A program made the position numbers and the translations under genes. Shown piece after piece: positions 8,018 through 14,869 of a stretch of DNA of 18,475 nt. Positions within the stretch are counted from its first letter, which is position 1; each line of letters starts with the position of its first letter. The stretch is from Gammaproteobacteria bacterium UBA3067. Lineage in GTDB: Bacteria; Pseudomonadota; Gammaproteobacteria; Pseudomonadales; UBA3067. The notes beneath the pieces were generated by a model. That model did no database searches and had not been told where the DNA came from. It saw only the letters and a list, made by a program, of their open reading frames with translations. Where the stretch lies: the NCBI GenBank assembly GCA_002366835.1, contig DFBZ01000136.1, positions 1,169-19,643 of the forward strand, given 5' to 3'.

Positions 8018-8049
8018 CCATCACCGCCAACCATACCAAATAATAAGCG

Positions 8050-9150
8050 ATGAAAAAAATCCCACTTTGCCTCAGCCTACTAGGTTTAAGCCTGTGCCTA
8101 AACGCCTGCTCTGAACCGTCTAAGGATATCACCTTACCCAGCGGCTTTAGCCTCAGCGTTTATAGCGACAACGTGCCTGGTGCAAGGCAAATGGCTCTCG
8201 GCAGCAAGGGCACCGTTTTTGTCGGCTCAAAAAAAACAGGTCGATTTTATGCCCTTATCGATGCGAACGCTGATTACAACGTTGACCAGCGCATCATTAT
8301 TAAAAACGACTTAAACCTTCCGACCGGTGTCGCTTTTAACAAAGGTGATCTTTATATTTCTGGCCCTGATAAAATTTTGCGCTACAAAAATATCGAAGAA
8401 AATATTAATCACCTACCCCAGCCATCACTGGTAACAAACAAGCTTCCTGAAGACAGCCACCATGGAATGCGCACCCTAGAATTTGGCCCCGATGGTTTTC
8501 TTTATACCCAAATCGGCATGCCCTGCAATATTTGCCAGCTACAAAACCCCATCATAGGTAGCATACTGCGCATAAATCCTGAAAACGGAAACCTTTCCAT
8601 TTACGCGCAAGGCATTCGTAACAGCGCAGGAATGGCCTGGCGACCTGGCACTACCGACCTCTGGTTTACAGATAATGGCCGTGACTGGCTTGGTGATGAC
8701 TTACCCGCTGATGAAATAAATTTCGCCCCGACAGAAGGTTTACACTTTGGCTTCCCATTCGTACATAGCCAAAATACTCCAGAAGAAGATTACTTCGATA
8801 AGCGCCTTGGCGAACAAACATTCACACCACCCGCTGTTCTTCTGCAGGCACATACCGCCCCACTTGGGTTAAGTTTTTATTCAGGCAGACAATTCCCGAC
8901 AGACTACCAGGGCAGCCTATTTGTCGCCCAACATGGCTCATGGAATCGCAGCACAAAGGTAGGCTACCGTATCCTTAATCTTCGCTTACAGAAAAACACC
9001 ATCATATCAAAAACGGTGTTTGCACAAGGTTGGTTAAATGGCGCATTTAGTAATGGCCGACCTGTTGATATTTTGACTCTCAAAGACGGATCCATCTTAA
9101 TATCAGACGATAAAGCGGGAAAAATTTACCGCATTACTTACAAACAATAA
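8050..9150 (+). CDS. PQQ-dependent sugar dehydrogenase-like lipoprotein (GSDH/sorbosone dehydrogenase family)
   Basis: A 366-residue protein with a lipoprotein signal peptide: KK, a hydrophobic core, and lipobox LNAC with Cys20 as lipid anchor. The rest is a six-bladed beta-propeller of the glucose/sorbosone dehydrogenase family. The catalytic-base region is SHHGMRTLEFGPDG (His137-His138), with GMPCNIC (Cys159/Cys162), GIRNSAGMAW, LWFTDNGRDWLGDDLPADE and FVAQHGSWNRS. Family members use PQQ to oxidise sugars or aldoses in the periplasm; the substrate here is unknown. It starts 32 bp after the fisR-like gene on the same strand and could be read through from it. No functional link to sulfide oxidation is evident. 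The gene ends at the TAA 4 bp before a MITE-like element. Confidence 0.86.
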   Translation: MKKIPLCLSLLGLSLCLNACSEPSKDITLPSGFSLSVYSDNVPGARQMALGSKGTVFVGSKKTGRFYALIDANADYNVDQRIIIKNDLNLPTGVAFNKGDLYISGPDKILRYKNIEENINHLPQPSLVTNKLPEDSHHGMRTLEFGPDGFLYTQIGMPCNICQLQNPIIGSILRINPENGNLSIYAQGIRNSAGMAWRPGTTDLWFTDNGRDWLGDDLPADEINFAPTEGLHFGFPFVHSQNTPEEDYFDKRLGEQTFTPPAVLLQAHTAPLGLSFYSGRQFPTDYQGSLFVAQHGSWNRSTKVGYRILNLRLQKNTIISKTVFAQGWLNGAFSNGRPVDILTLKDGSILISDDKAGKIYRITYKQ

Positions 9151-9154
9151 TAAA

Positions 9155-9298
9155 GGGCATCTCTAAAAATTAGATTTTTTATTCGAGAGCAAGGAAGCGA
9201 CGCAGGAAGCCAAAGCCGAGTGTAGAAGGACTACATGAGGAGTTGAGTACGGAGCTGACGCCTCTATCGCAGTAAAAAGGCAATTTTTAGAGATACCC
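9155..9298. mobile_element. 144-bp MITE-like element with terminal inverted repeats and TAAA target duplication
   Basis: The left end GGGCATCTCTAAAAATT (9155-9171) and the reverse complement of the right end, GGGTATCTCTAAAAATT (9282-9298), match at 16 of 17 positions. The similarity continues imperfectly inward for about 35 bp. Both ends are flanked by TAAA (9151-9154 and 9299-9302), a 4-bp target duplication as made by some IS5-type transposases. There is no open frame. The interior holds a TGTAG/CTACA hairpin (9221-9235), and the whole element could fold into a long hairpin. It sits exactly between two plus-strand genes and may act as terminator or leader. Confidence 0.75.
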
Positions 9299-9316
9299 TA
9301 AAGAGGAAAACCCCAA

Positions 9317-10078
9317 ATGCCAGTATTGCATACCAAAAATGGCCACGTCAGCACCCTCACCCTCAACCGCCCTCCGGCTAACACGATGACCCAAGCAGCC
9401 TTCGAGAAACTGGACGAATTACTACATGAACTCGAAACGGATAAAACGACCCGTGTAATCGTCATCACCGGCCAGGGCGAAAAAGGTTTTTCTGCAGGTT
9501 TTGACTTAAGCGAAGCCGCCAATAGCGGCACCGTGCATCAACTGGCCCAACAAATCTGCAATAAAATTGAAGCCTATCCAAAACCTATTATCGCCGCGAT
9601 CAATGGCTACGCCCTAGGCGGCGGCTGCGAAATCGCAATGAGCTGCCATATACGCATGATGACGAACTCCCCCAAAGCTCTTATAGGTCTGCCTGAAAGC
9701 AACCTGGGCGTACTTCCGGTTTGGGGAGGAACACAACGTTTACCCAAATTAATTGGCAAAGCAAAAGCCATTGAGATGATGGCATTTAGCGAAAAAATAT
9801 CCGGAGAAGAAGCGCTTGCAATTGGTTTAATCGACCACCTTTTCACCGCAGAGAAATTTCAGCACGAAGTGCAGAGCTTTACACAAAGGCTTGCCAAACG
9901 TCCTCCACTAGCCGTATCAGCCATCCTTAAATCAATCCACGCAGGAGAACAACAAGGGCTGGAAAAAGGCCTGCAGGCAGAACTCGATGAGGTGCTTACA
10001 CTCGGCGGCAGCAAAGATGCCATGGAAGGAATTCAGGCATTTTTTCAAAAACGAGAGCCCGTTTTTACTGGAGAATAA
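9317..10078 (+). CDS. Enoyl-CoA hydratase/isomerase (crotonase family)
   Basis: A 253-residue crotonase. The oxyanion-hole segments are KGFSAGFDL (57-64) and GYALGGGCEIAMSC (98-110). Both catalytic glutamates of true hydratases are present, Glu105 in GGGCE and Glu127 in GLPESNLG, followed by GGTQRLPKLIG. These enzymes add water across the double bond of 2-enoyl-CoA in fatty-acid or amino-acid breakdown. No acyl-CoA partner genes are near, so the exact pathway is unknown. The start is supported by AGAGGA 9 nt upstream. That ribosome-binding site begins just after the right end and target duplication of the MITE-like element, so the gene's leader is partly element-derived. It is the last clearly conserved housekeeping-like gene before the accessory zone. 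Confidence 0.9.
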   Translation: MPVLHTKNGHVSTLTLNRPPANTMTQAAFEKLDELLHELETDKTTRVIVITGQGEKGFSAGFDLSEAANSGTVHQLAQQICNKIEAYPKPIIAAINGYALGGGCEIAMSCHIRMMTNSPKALIGLPESNLGVLPVWGGTQRLPKLIGKAKAIEMMAFSEKISGEEALAIGLIDHLFTAEKFQHEVQSFTQRLAKRPPLAVSAILKSIHAGEQQGLEKGLQAELDEVLTLGGSKDAMEGIQAFFQKREPVFTGE

Positions 10079-10130
10079 GCAGCTCGCCACCTAAATAAAA
10101 AAGACTCTATTTCTATTTAGGCTTGGATCC

Positions 10131-10322
10131 TCAGGGTATAAATGCACTAAAAAACATACGAAAAAACGAGACGCCGAAAGCAGCACCCGCCCCAGCCTGA
10201 GCCGAAGTATTTTCGTTAAGCATTGCCGCAACCCAGACAAGCTCAGCAAGAACCACGGACAGCGCACTTTTACGCTTTCCTTCCGTTAAAGACAGACGCC
10301 TCTGCCACCGACTCCTGATTTA
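10131..10322 (-). pseudogene. Coding-like fragment, no start codon
   Basis: In the otherwise empty 268-bp spacer after the hydratase gene, a minus-strand frame runs 63 codons between stops (TAA just before 10322, TGA at 10131-10133). It has protein-like composition: basic N-terminal part SRWQRRLSLTEGKRKSALS, then an alanine-rich stretch. It lacks a proper start and ribosome-binding site. It may be the tail of a decayed mobile-element gene. I do not recognise the family, and it could be chance. Confidence 0.25.
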
Positions 10323-10346
10323 AAGCCAGCGCAGAGACTTTAGAAA

Positions 10347-10886
10347 TTACTCAGCAGTACGCACCAGGCGCACAAAATATTTAACCTTACTGTGATTATA
10401 TTGGGATTTACCATTAATAAAACTGATATACCAAGCGTTGTTAGTGAACCCCGTATAGCTTGAAGAGGTCCAATAGTCAGCATCGGGCGTATTTGGAAAA
10501 AGTGTAATATTAATCGAAGGAGACCAGCAGCCAACCTCAACCAAAGACCTCAACTCCTTAAGTTTCGGCACACGCCAATCGGAATGCCCAGCAAAACCAC
10601 CGCTGTCATTGACCAGCTGCCCCTGCTGAATAGCCTCGTCCCACTTAAAGGAACGCGCCGCCCCTTTGGAGCAGTCATCCCCACTTTGACCCACTGAGCA
10701 TTTTTGCCAAACCAGGTCAACTTGAAGGTCGCGAACTGTACCATCACCGTTATCCACGTAGCGACTATCTGGCGCCGTTCTACCTGACGCATGAGTACAA
10801 CCCTGCGCATAGGACAAGCCGCTAACAAGAGCTGCCGCACCGAACAGAAGCACGCTAACTATTTGAAAACTTGAATTATTATTCAT
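10347..10886 (-). CDS. Secreted DUF1566 (Lcl C-terminal domain) protein
   Basis: A 179-residue protein when started at the ATG at 10886, preceded by AAGGA at 9 nt; the frame is open 17 codons further upstream without support. Residues 1-27 are a signal peptide ending near SYAQG. The rest follows the DUF1566 pattern: VDNGDGTVRDLQVDLVWQKC, a WDEAI helix, GFAGHSDWRVPKLKELRSLVE, then DADYWTSSSY, NNAWYISFINGKS and a final FVRLVRT. Five cysteines in the mature part suggest disulfides and an exported location. The family occurs in surface and fibrous proteins of many Proteobacteria and its biochemical role is unclear. It stands alone between spacers, with no operon partner. Confidence 0.82.
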   Translation of the reverse strand: MNNNSSFQIVSVLLFGAAALVSGLSYAQGCTHASGRTAPDSRYVDNGDGTVRDLQVDLVWQKCSVGQSGDDCSKGAARSFKWDEAIQQGQLVNDSGGFAGHSDWRVPKLKELRSLVEVGCWSPSINITLFPNTPDADYWTSSSYTGFTNNAWYISFINGKSQYNHSKVKYFVRLVRTAE

Positions 10887-11331
10887 ACAGCCATTTCCTT
10901 TTAGATTCCCCTCTATTAGAAGCGATGCAAATTGCAACGGTTTCCATTATTTATAATCAAAAACCAAAAATCAACAGCGAGAACCTGCGCAACAAGCTTG
11001 AAATGTCACATGCGCGCCGTATGTGTTTCACAATGACCTACGTCAAAGATTAATCACCACAATGGGGTACACGATTGCACTTTGCGCTCAACGAGCCAAC
11101 AGACTGGTAACAAATCACCCCAGTGAGCATCGACAATACAGCCACCAGGGGCTTAGGCAATCATGTGAGTACACCACTCCAAGCACGATCGCTCCATACC
11201 ACGCCAGCCAGCCAGCATCAGCACCCCTCACCTGAAAACCGCTACGAGCATCAGAAATAGCAATATTCTTATTTAAATCCTACGAGTCGGTGCACAGTAA
11301 GTAGTAGTGAGTGGTTGTTAAAGCCGAATAG
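10887..11331. other. Long spacer with no convincing gene
   Basis: No credible gene is visible. On the minus strand around 11112-11275 a frame without a usable start encodes a hydrophobic segment (AWYGAIVLGVVYS), possibly the tail of a lost gene. The spacer ends abruptly at the transposase gene fragment beginning near 11332, which suggests a rearrangement scar. Confidence 0.4.
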
Positions 11332-11442
11332 GTCATGCAGGACAGCAAGGTCTTTTCATCCAGCAAAGCTTGGCTTTAAAGCGCCCCTCACAGAAGCGAC
11401 CTTTTCAGCCGTCGTCCTTATTGCCCATACGGGCTACCGTTA
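11332..11442 (-). pseudogene. Frameshifted fragment of the RAYT transposase gene
   Basis: About 111 bp closely match 13788-13899 inside the intact transposase gene (its codons ~145-182, which include the catalytic-Tyr region). Shared blocks include CTTTTCATCCAGCAA, GCTTGGCTTT, GCCGTC, CCTTATTG and CCATACGGGCTA. One T is lost from the T-run after GCTTGGC, and further substitutions break the reading frame. Flanking bases on both sides do not match. It is therefore a decayed remnant of a second copy of the same element. Confidence 0.78.
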
Positions 11443-11462
11443 TATTTCCCTATCTGAGGTTT

Positions 11463-12041
11463 CTATAATACATCACCTAACTCCTTCTTTTTCTCTAGGT
11501 ATGCATCAATTTCGGCGTTGAGCAAGTCAATTTTATTTTTATCTGGGCTACCACTTAGCTTTAAAATAAGCTCATTTTCTAATGACAACAAAACCAAAGA
11601 AGGCTTTCCATTTAAACTAAATTTAGAATCACTTGTAAAAAAATTTGAATTCTTTACAAAAATAGCCCCTGACTTACTTGGAGAAACAATCCCTTTGTAT
11701 GCGTCAGCTATTGCATTACTAATTACTTTTCTTACAAAAAATGGAGTCTTATTCACCACAGAAAAATGATAAGCAGATAGGTGCTCGGCAAACACATCAG
11801 AACTTTCTAAAGCCAAATGCCATTCTATCAATATTTTCTGCTGCAATTCTCCATCATTACGATTGTCTGCCATTGCTAAAAAAAGCAAACTCAATGGCCT
11901 GCCTTTAATGTCAGCCGGGAAAATAAATTTTTTACCGTCAAATGTCGACGTTTTAATTTCTTGTATTTCTGCTAAAAGCGATTCTGAACCCAAACACAAA
12001 GCAACGAATAAAGTGAAATATAGTATTTTAAGCTTTTTCAT
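11463..12041 (-). CDS. Exported protein of unknown function (possible thioredoxin-like fold)
   Basis: A 192-residue protein with a clear signal peptide (MKKLK, hydrophobic core ILYFTLFVALCLG, cleavage near LLA). The mature part contains FPADIKGRPLSLLFLAMADNRNDGE, a beta strand-loop-helix arrangement reminiscent of thioredoxin-like proteins, but it has no cysteine pair, so it would not be an active redox protein. The C-terminus is charged and helical (DAYLEKKKELGDVL). It is more AT-rich than the hydratase and transposase genes nearby, consistent with transfer. The start is the only reasonable ATG after a modest AGAG. I do not recognise the family; a periplasmic location is the only firm inference. 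Confidence 0.68.
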   Translation of the reverse strand: MKKLKILYFTLFVALCLGSESLLAEIQEIKTSTFDGKKFIFPADIKGRPLSLLFLAMADNRNDGELQQKILIEWHLALESSDVFAEHLSAYHFSVVNKTPFFVRKVISNAIADAYKGIVSPSKSGAIFVKNSNFFTSDSKFSLNGKPSLVLLSLENELILKLSGSPDKNKIDLLNAEIDAYLEKKKELGDVL

Positions 12042-12048
12042 AAAATGA

Positions 12049-12300
12049 CTCTTTCGAAAAGGGTTTCCATCCTAATACCAAAACTCGAGAAAAACGTCTC
12101 ACCTCCCGCTAGCGTAAGCAATGATATACATGCTGAATTCCGCCACCAGCTACAGTGCGTTTTCGGAGTTCTTTTTCACCGGAATGGTCACACCTGAACT
12201 GTTCCCAGTGCTTTTGCAGCGCTGCTATTTTCTCTGCTTCTACATTGCTCATAAAAAGAACCCAACGCCTGCTGCGAAGGCCTATCCTTCTCTACCGCAC
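12049..12300. other. Spacer upstream of the yefM promoter, holding one short ORF
   Basis: Between the exported-protein gene and the toxin-antitoxin promoter the only protein-like content is the 47-codon minus-strand frame described separately at 12109-12252. No hairpin terminator or repeat was found. Confidence 0.5.
12109..12252 (-). pseudogene. 47-residue ORF, probably truncated gene
   Basis: A minus-strand frame from ATG (12252) to TAG (12109) encodes MSNVEAEKIAALQKHWEQF followed by RCDHSGEKELRKRTVAGGG and IQHVYHCLR. The N-terminal amphipathic helix and the spaced Cys/His residues (Cys21, His23, His44, Cys45) look like real protein, perhaps the front of a zinc-binding domain cut off after its second metal pair begins. 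There is no good ribosome-binding site. I recognise no named family. A short functional gene is possible, but truncation is more likely given the surrounding decayed DNA. Confidence 0.35.
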
Positions 12301-12344
12301 TTGTTATGCACAACACACTAACGTACAATATCAAGTACATGTAC
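12301..12344 (+). promoter_or_regulatory. Promoter and YefM-type operator of the toxin-antitoxin operon
   Basis: The -35 TTGTTA (12301-12306), 17-bp spacer and -10 TACAAT (12324-12329) form a good sigma70 promoter. Overlapping it, CGTACA (12322-12327) and AGTACA (12334-12339) are 12 bp apart centre to centre, and GTACATGTAC (12335-12344) is a perfect palindrome at the expected start site. E. coli YefM binds TGTACA-core palindromes with the same 12-bp spacing, so autorepression is expected. Confidence 0.75.
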
Positions 12345-12362
12345 CTTAAAGGATTCACCACA

Positions 12363-12614
12363 ATGAAAGCCCTTAGTTATACTGCCGCTCGCTCAAACCT
12401 AGCTAAAACAATGGAAAGCATATGTGATGATCACGAACCTGTTGTTATCACAAGAAAAAATGAACGATCTGTTGTCATGCTTTCACTTGAGGATTATGAA
12501 TCCCTTGAAGAAACAGCATACCTTCTTCGTAGTCCTAAGAACATGAAGAGACTGATTGAATCAATTTCTCAGCTCGATAATGGCAAGGGGTCAGCAAGAG
12601 AATTAGGCGAATGA
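12363..12614 (+). CDS. yefM: Antitoxin YefM (Phd/YefM family)
   Basis: An 83-residue antitoxin. The N-terminus MKALSYTAARSNLAKTMESI is the Phd/YefM DNA-binding fold. VVITRKNERSVVMLSLEDYESLEETAYLLRS is the typical centre, and the acidic-polar C-terminus is the toxin-neutralising tail. It represses its own promoter as a YefM-YoeB complex and holds YoeB inactive until proteolysis. AAAGGA lies 9 nt upstream of the ATG at 12363; the frame is open 19 codons earlier, but that region is the operator. The stop overlaps the toxin start (ATGA at 12611-12614), so translation is coupled. Length and motifs are those of complete family members. Confidence 0.95.
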   Translation: MKALSYTAARSNLAKTMESICDDHEPVVITRKNERSVVMLSLEDYESLEETAYLLRSPKNMKRLIESISQLDNGKGSARELGE

Positions 12615-12865
12615 ATCTAATTTTTGCCGATCATGCCTGGGATGACTACCTATATTGGCAAAAAACCGATAAAAAAATGGTTAAACGCATTAACTCACTA
12701 ATAAAAGATATTCAGCACTCACCTTTCGAAGGTATAGGTAAACCAGAGCCGCTTAAGCATGCTTTATCTGGGTATTGGTCTAGACGAATAAATGACGAAC
12801 ATAGAATTATTTATAAAGTTGATTCTGAGTCCGTTTATATAGCCCAACTTAGATATCATTACTGA
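12611..12865 (+). CDS. yoeB: Toxin YoeB (ribosome-dependent mRNA interferase)
   Basis: An 84-residue protein, the same length as E. coli YoeB and similar throughout (DDYLYWQKTDKK, INSLIKDI, PFEGIGKPEPLKHALSGYW, SRRINDEHRIIY, RYHY at the end). All catalytic residues are in place: Glu46, Arg65, His83 and Tyr84. YoeB cleaves mRNA in the ribosomal A site and stops translation. The ATG overlaps the yefM stop. Being intact in a zone of decayed mobile DNA, the pair may stabilise this segment of the chromosome. Confidence 0.97.
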   Translation: MNLIFADHAWDDYLYWQKTDKKMVKRINSLIKDIQHSPFEGIGKPEPLKHALSGYWSRRINDEHRIIYKVDSESVYIAQLRYHY

Positions 12866-12879
12866 TCATCAATTACGCA

Positions 12880-12952
12880 GTCATGGTAGAACACCCCGTT
12901 GCCAAGGTACCCCCATACAGATCCGGACGTGCGGACTTACCGCATCCGGCTC
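12880..12952 (-). mobile_element. Group II intron 3' end (domains V and VI), orphan remnant
   Basis: The minus strand at 12952-12920 folds as domain V. The 5' strand GAGCCGGA starts with the AGC triad and pairs with TCCGGATC; a 2-nt CG bulge follows; the upper stem is TGCGG/CCGCA. The apical loop is TAAGT rather than a GNRA tetraloop. A domain-VI-like hairpin follows (ATGGGGGTACC pairing with GGTGTTCTACCAT), ending in GAC at 12880, a plausible intron 3' end. No reverse transcriptase frame or domain I is present upstream, so this is a fragment. Confidence 0.65.
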
Positions 12953-13242
12953 TTCAATAATATCGTTGCCCGTGTAAAGCACAGGCCCTCAATACCAATC
13001 CACAGCAATGAATCTTTTGCTCACGCGCATCGGTTGAATTCCGAAATATCTTAACATCTCTTTCATCCCTGACCAGGTGAAAAAACACAAGAGAAAAATA
13101 CAAGAACAGCCATCTATATTAAGAATAAAATAATTGGGAATAATAGATAGAAGAGCAGCAACTACCCAGTAGCCATCAACAAAGTAAACATCACACCACA
13201 AGCAAGTGATCTACCTTTTAGCACGGGATAAAACGACCCAGC
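12953..13242. other. Spacer between intron remnant and transposase gene
   Basis: No supported gene. The stretch nearest the domain V remnant (to about 12990) may be more intron sequence. A 70-codon minus-strand frame at 12989-13201 is hydrophobic, cysteine-rich and lacks a ribosome-binding site or recognisable motif. The part just downstream of the transposase stop has no clear terminator. Confidence 0.4.
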
Positions 13243-14331
13243 CTAACCGTACAGCTTCTTCGAAGCCCCCTTCCCTTTAATCCAAGCAACAGATTCTTCC
13301 GCATTCCCCTTTTCAGATTGTTGCCTATTTTTCTTTTCCCTGAATTGCTCAAGAGAAGAAAGTGTACCCGCTGCATCAAAAAAATATTTGTGAAAATGAG
13401 AAACGGAATCAATCCAATTTTCAGGCTGAATGCCTAAACGTTGCAGAATAGGTGCCAACTGGGCGTCTATGGCCCCGCGCTTATCTTCTCGCAAAGTACG
13501 CCCCGTCCAATCCACCAGCTCAAAATAATCCTGTCGTGTAAAAGGAATACCTTCAGATAAAGGCGCAAAACAACTGCCATTGAGGGGTTTTAGGCGGGCT
13601 TGCTTTAGACCAGCATCACTCTGACTGACAACATTCTTTTTGTACTGCCGAACCAAATCTTTTTGCTGCCGAGACGGGCGACGAACGCGTTTCGCATGAT
13701 CAAATAAACGTTCTTGAATCGAAGTAAAATCCGACTCTTCTGGTGTGGCCGCCATCTTAGCCCGAACCGGATTTAAATCTACATAAGCCATACAGGAAAG
13801 CAATGCCTTTTCATCCAGCAAGGCTTGGCTTTTAAAGCGCCCTTCCCAAAAGCGGCCTTTGCAGCCGTCTTCCTTATTGGCCATACGGGCTATCGTTTCA
13901 TTCAAACAGCGCATAAACCAGGATATATCCGCTAACTGGCTACGCCATTCCTCAATTTTTTCTTCGTAAGTTTTACGAACAAGCTCACTGCTTGCCGCTG
14001 CTAAAAGAACTTGTAACTTAGTCGCACTGGTGGGAAATAACTGCCCCCAACGCTCCAACACCTCATCCTCGCTCCATGAGCTCACCTCGTCCTGATTAAT
14101 AAACAACACCAGGTGATAGTGATTCGACATGACGGCATAAGCACACACATCAATGGCAAAGACGGAAGATAGAAACTTGATACGTCCCACCAGCCAGCCC
14201 TTGCGGTGATCGAAGTTCTGCCCGCTCTGATAATCATCCCCACAAAGATAAGCACGCCGTACACAGCGTGAAATGCAGTGGTAAAACGGCGTATCCTCAA
14301 CGGCGATTAATTCTTTGCGGGCGCGGGTCAT
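13243..14331 (-). CDS. REP-associated tyrosine transposase (RAYT, IS200/Y1_Tnp-like)
   Basis: A 362-residue single-strand HUH transposase of the longer RAYT type. The metal-binding HUH motif is SNHYHLVL (His71, His73). The catalytic Tyr183 lies in MAYVDLNPVRAKM, preceded by GRFWEGRFKSQALLDEKALL. The basic C-terminal half (~200-362) is typical of the long form. RAYTs act on REP hairpins rather than on classic inverted repeats and are usually single-copy. The ATG at 14331 (MTRARKELIAVEDTPFYHCISRC) fits family N-termini. Its first 62 bp are duplicated 479 bp away, and a decayed piece of a second copy is at 11332-11442. The HUH and Tyr residues are intact, so the enzyme could be active. Confidence 0.92.
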   Translation of the reverse strand: MTRARKELIAVEDTPFYHCISRCVRRAYLCGDDYQSGQNFDHRKGWLVGRIKFLSSVFAIDVCAYAVMSNHYHLVLFINQDEVSSWSEDEVLERWGQLFPTSATKLQVLLAAASSELVRKTYEEKIEEWRSQLADISWFMRCLNETIARMANKEDGCKGRFWEGRFKSQALLDEKALLSCMAYVDLNPVRAKMAATPEESDFTSIQERLFDHAKRVRRPSRQQKDLVRQYKKNVVSQSDAGLKQARLKPLNGSCFAPLSEGIPFTRQDYFELVDWTGRTLREDKRGAIDAQLAPILQRLGIQPENWIDSVSHFHKYFFDAAGTLSSLEQFREKKNRQQSEKGNAEESVAWIKGKGASKKLYG

Positions 14332-14390
14332 TTCTAATACCTATGGCTGTTGGTAGAGATCAGTACATTTGAACTGAAATAGTAAGGTTA

Positions 14391-14585
14391 CTAAGCTTCA
14401 TTTTCATCTCGCACCGATACAGATAAGGCACCCAACGAATTTACGGCCACATTGAATATGATTGGCTTACAGCATACTTGGCAATCTTCAATATACTGAT
14501 GCCCAGCTTCTTGGTGGTCTATTAGCACCTCGTTAGCCTCCCCACAATATGGACAGCTAACAACTTGCTCCGTTAAGAATTCCAT
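14391..14585 (-). CDS. CPXCG cysteine-rich zinc-ribbon protein, copy 1
   Basis: A 64-residue protein with CPYC (Cys11, Cys14) and CQVC (Cys35, Cys38, plus Cys39), the layout of the CPXCG (Cys_rich_CPXCG) family, expected to bind one zinc. HQEAGHQYIEDCQVCCKPI is the family core. Function is unknown; the family is widespread as a small stand-alone cytoplasmic protein in gammaproteobacteria. It lies directly upstream of the RAYT gene on the same strand (59-bp gap) inside direct-repeat copy 1. It differs from copy 2 by Asn18/Ile and Ala53/Asn. The ribosome-binding site is poor (AAAAAATT before the ATG) compared with copy 2. Confidence 0.88.
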   Translation of the reverse strand: MEFLTEQVVSCPYCGEANEVLIDHQEAGHQYIEDCQVCCKPIIFNVAVNSLGALSVSVRDENEA

Positions 14586-14628
14586 AATTTTTTAGTTAAC
14601 CTAGGCAGCTCGATGCAGAACAGTTATC

Positions 14629-14646
14629 AGGGTAGATCAATACCCT
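14629..14646. other. Small perfect hairpin upstream of CPXCG copy 1
   Basis: AGGGTA and TACCCT form a 6-bp stem with a 6-nt loop. The equivalent place in copy 2 (15108-15125) has one change (AACACCCT) that shortens the stem to 5 bp. Next to it, GGCTTTAAGAG and CTCTAAACC form an imperfect hairpin around GTT. These could be leader structures or REP-like substrates for the RAYT. Confidence 0.4.
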
Positions 14647-14748
14647 TCTTGGTGGCTTTAAGAGGTTCTCTAAACCAAAGACTAACGCGGCTATTCGAAT
14701 AGGTCAATATTTTAGTGGGTGTCCTTAAGTTGTATCCTTAAATTGTAG

Positions 14749-14810
14749 GAAATGCAGTGGTAAAACGGCGTATCCTCAACGGAGATTAATTCTTTGCGGG
14801 CGCGGGTCAT
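14749..14810 (-). pseudogene. Duplicated 5' end of the RAYT gene (20 codons)
   Basis: Sixty-two bases identical, except one substitution, to the first 62 bases of the intact transposase gene, including its ATG and the MTRARKELI start. The frame runs out at the copy junction at 14749. It is a by-product of the tandem duplication and encodes no functional enzyme. Confidence 0.9.
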
Positions 14811-14869
14811 TTCCAATACCTATGGCTGTTGATAGAGATCAGTACATTTGAACTGAAATAATAAGGTTA

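Larger units (their letters stand above)
14270..14736. repeat. Direct repeat copy 1 (467 bp)
   Basis: It begins inside codon 21 of the RAYT gene, spans its start, the 59-bp spacer, a CPXCG gene and ~150 bp beyond, and ends in TCCTTAAGTTGTATC. About 17 substitutions and no indels separate it from copy 2 by eye (~96% identity), at a period of 479 bp. The two copies are separated by 12 bp (14737-14748). Confidence 0.95.

Noticed and set aside
10090..10121. Inverted repeat CCTAAATA/TATTTAGG after the hydratase gene as a terminator
   Set aside because: AT-rich 8-bp stem with a 16-nt loop and no T-run on either strand; too weak to call.
10871..11235. Two overlapping plus-strand ORFs of 60-70 codons in the spacer
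   Set aside because: No ribosome-binding sites or family signals; they lie across the DUF1566 leader and decayed DNA.
10079..12900. Integron cassette array
   Set aside because: Mixed small genes and a toxin-antitoxin pair suggested cassettes, but I found no attC-like paired GTTRRRY/RYYYAAC sites or integrase.
12989..13201. 70-codon hydrophobic minus-strand ORF beside the intron remnant
   Set aside because: No ribosome-binding site, no recognisable motif, unusual Cys/Trp-rich composition; probably chance or a fragment.
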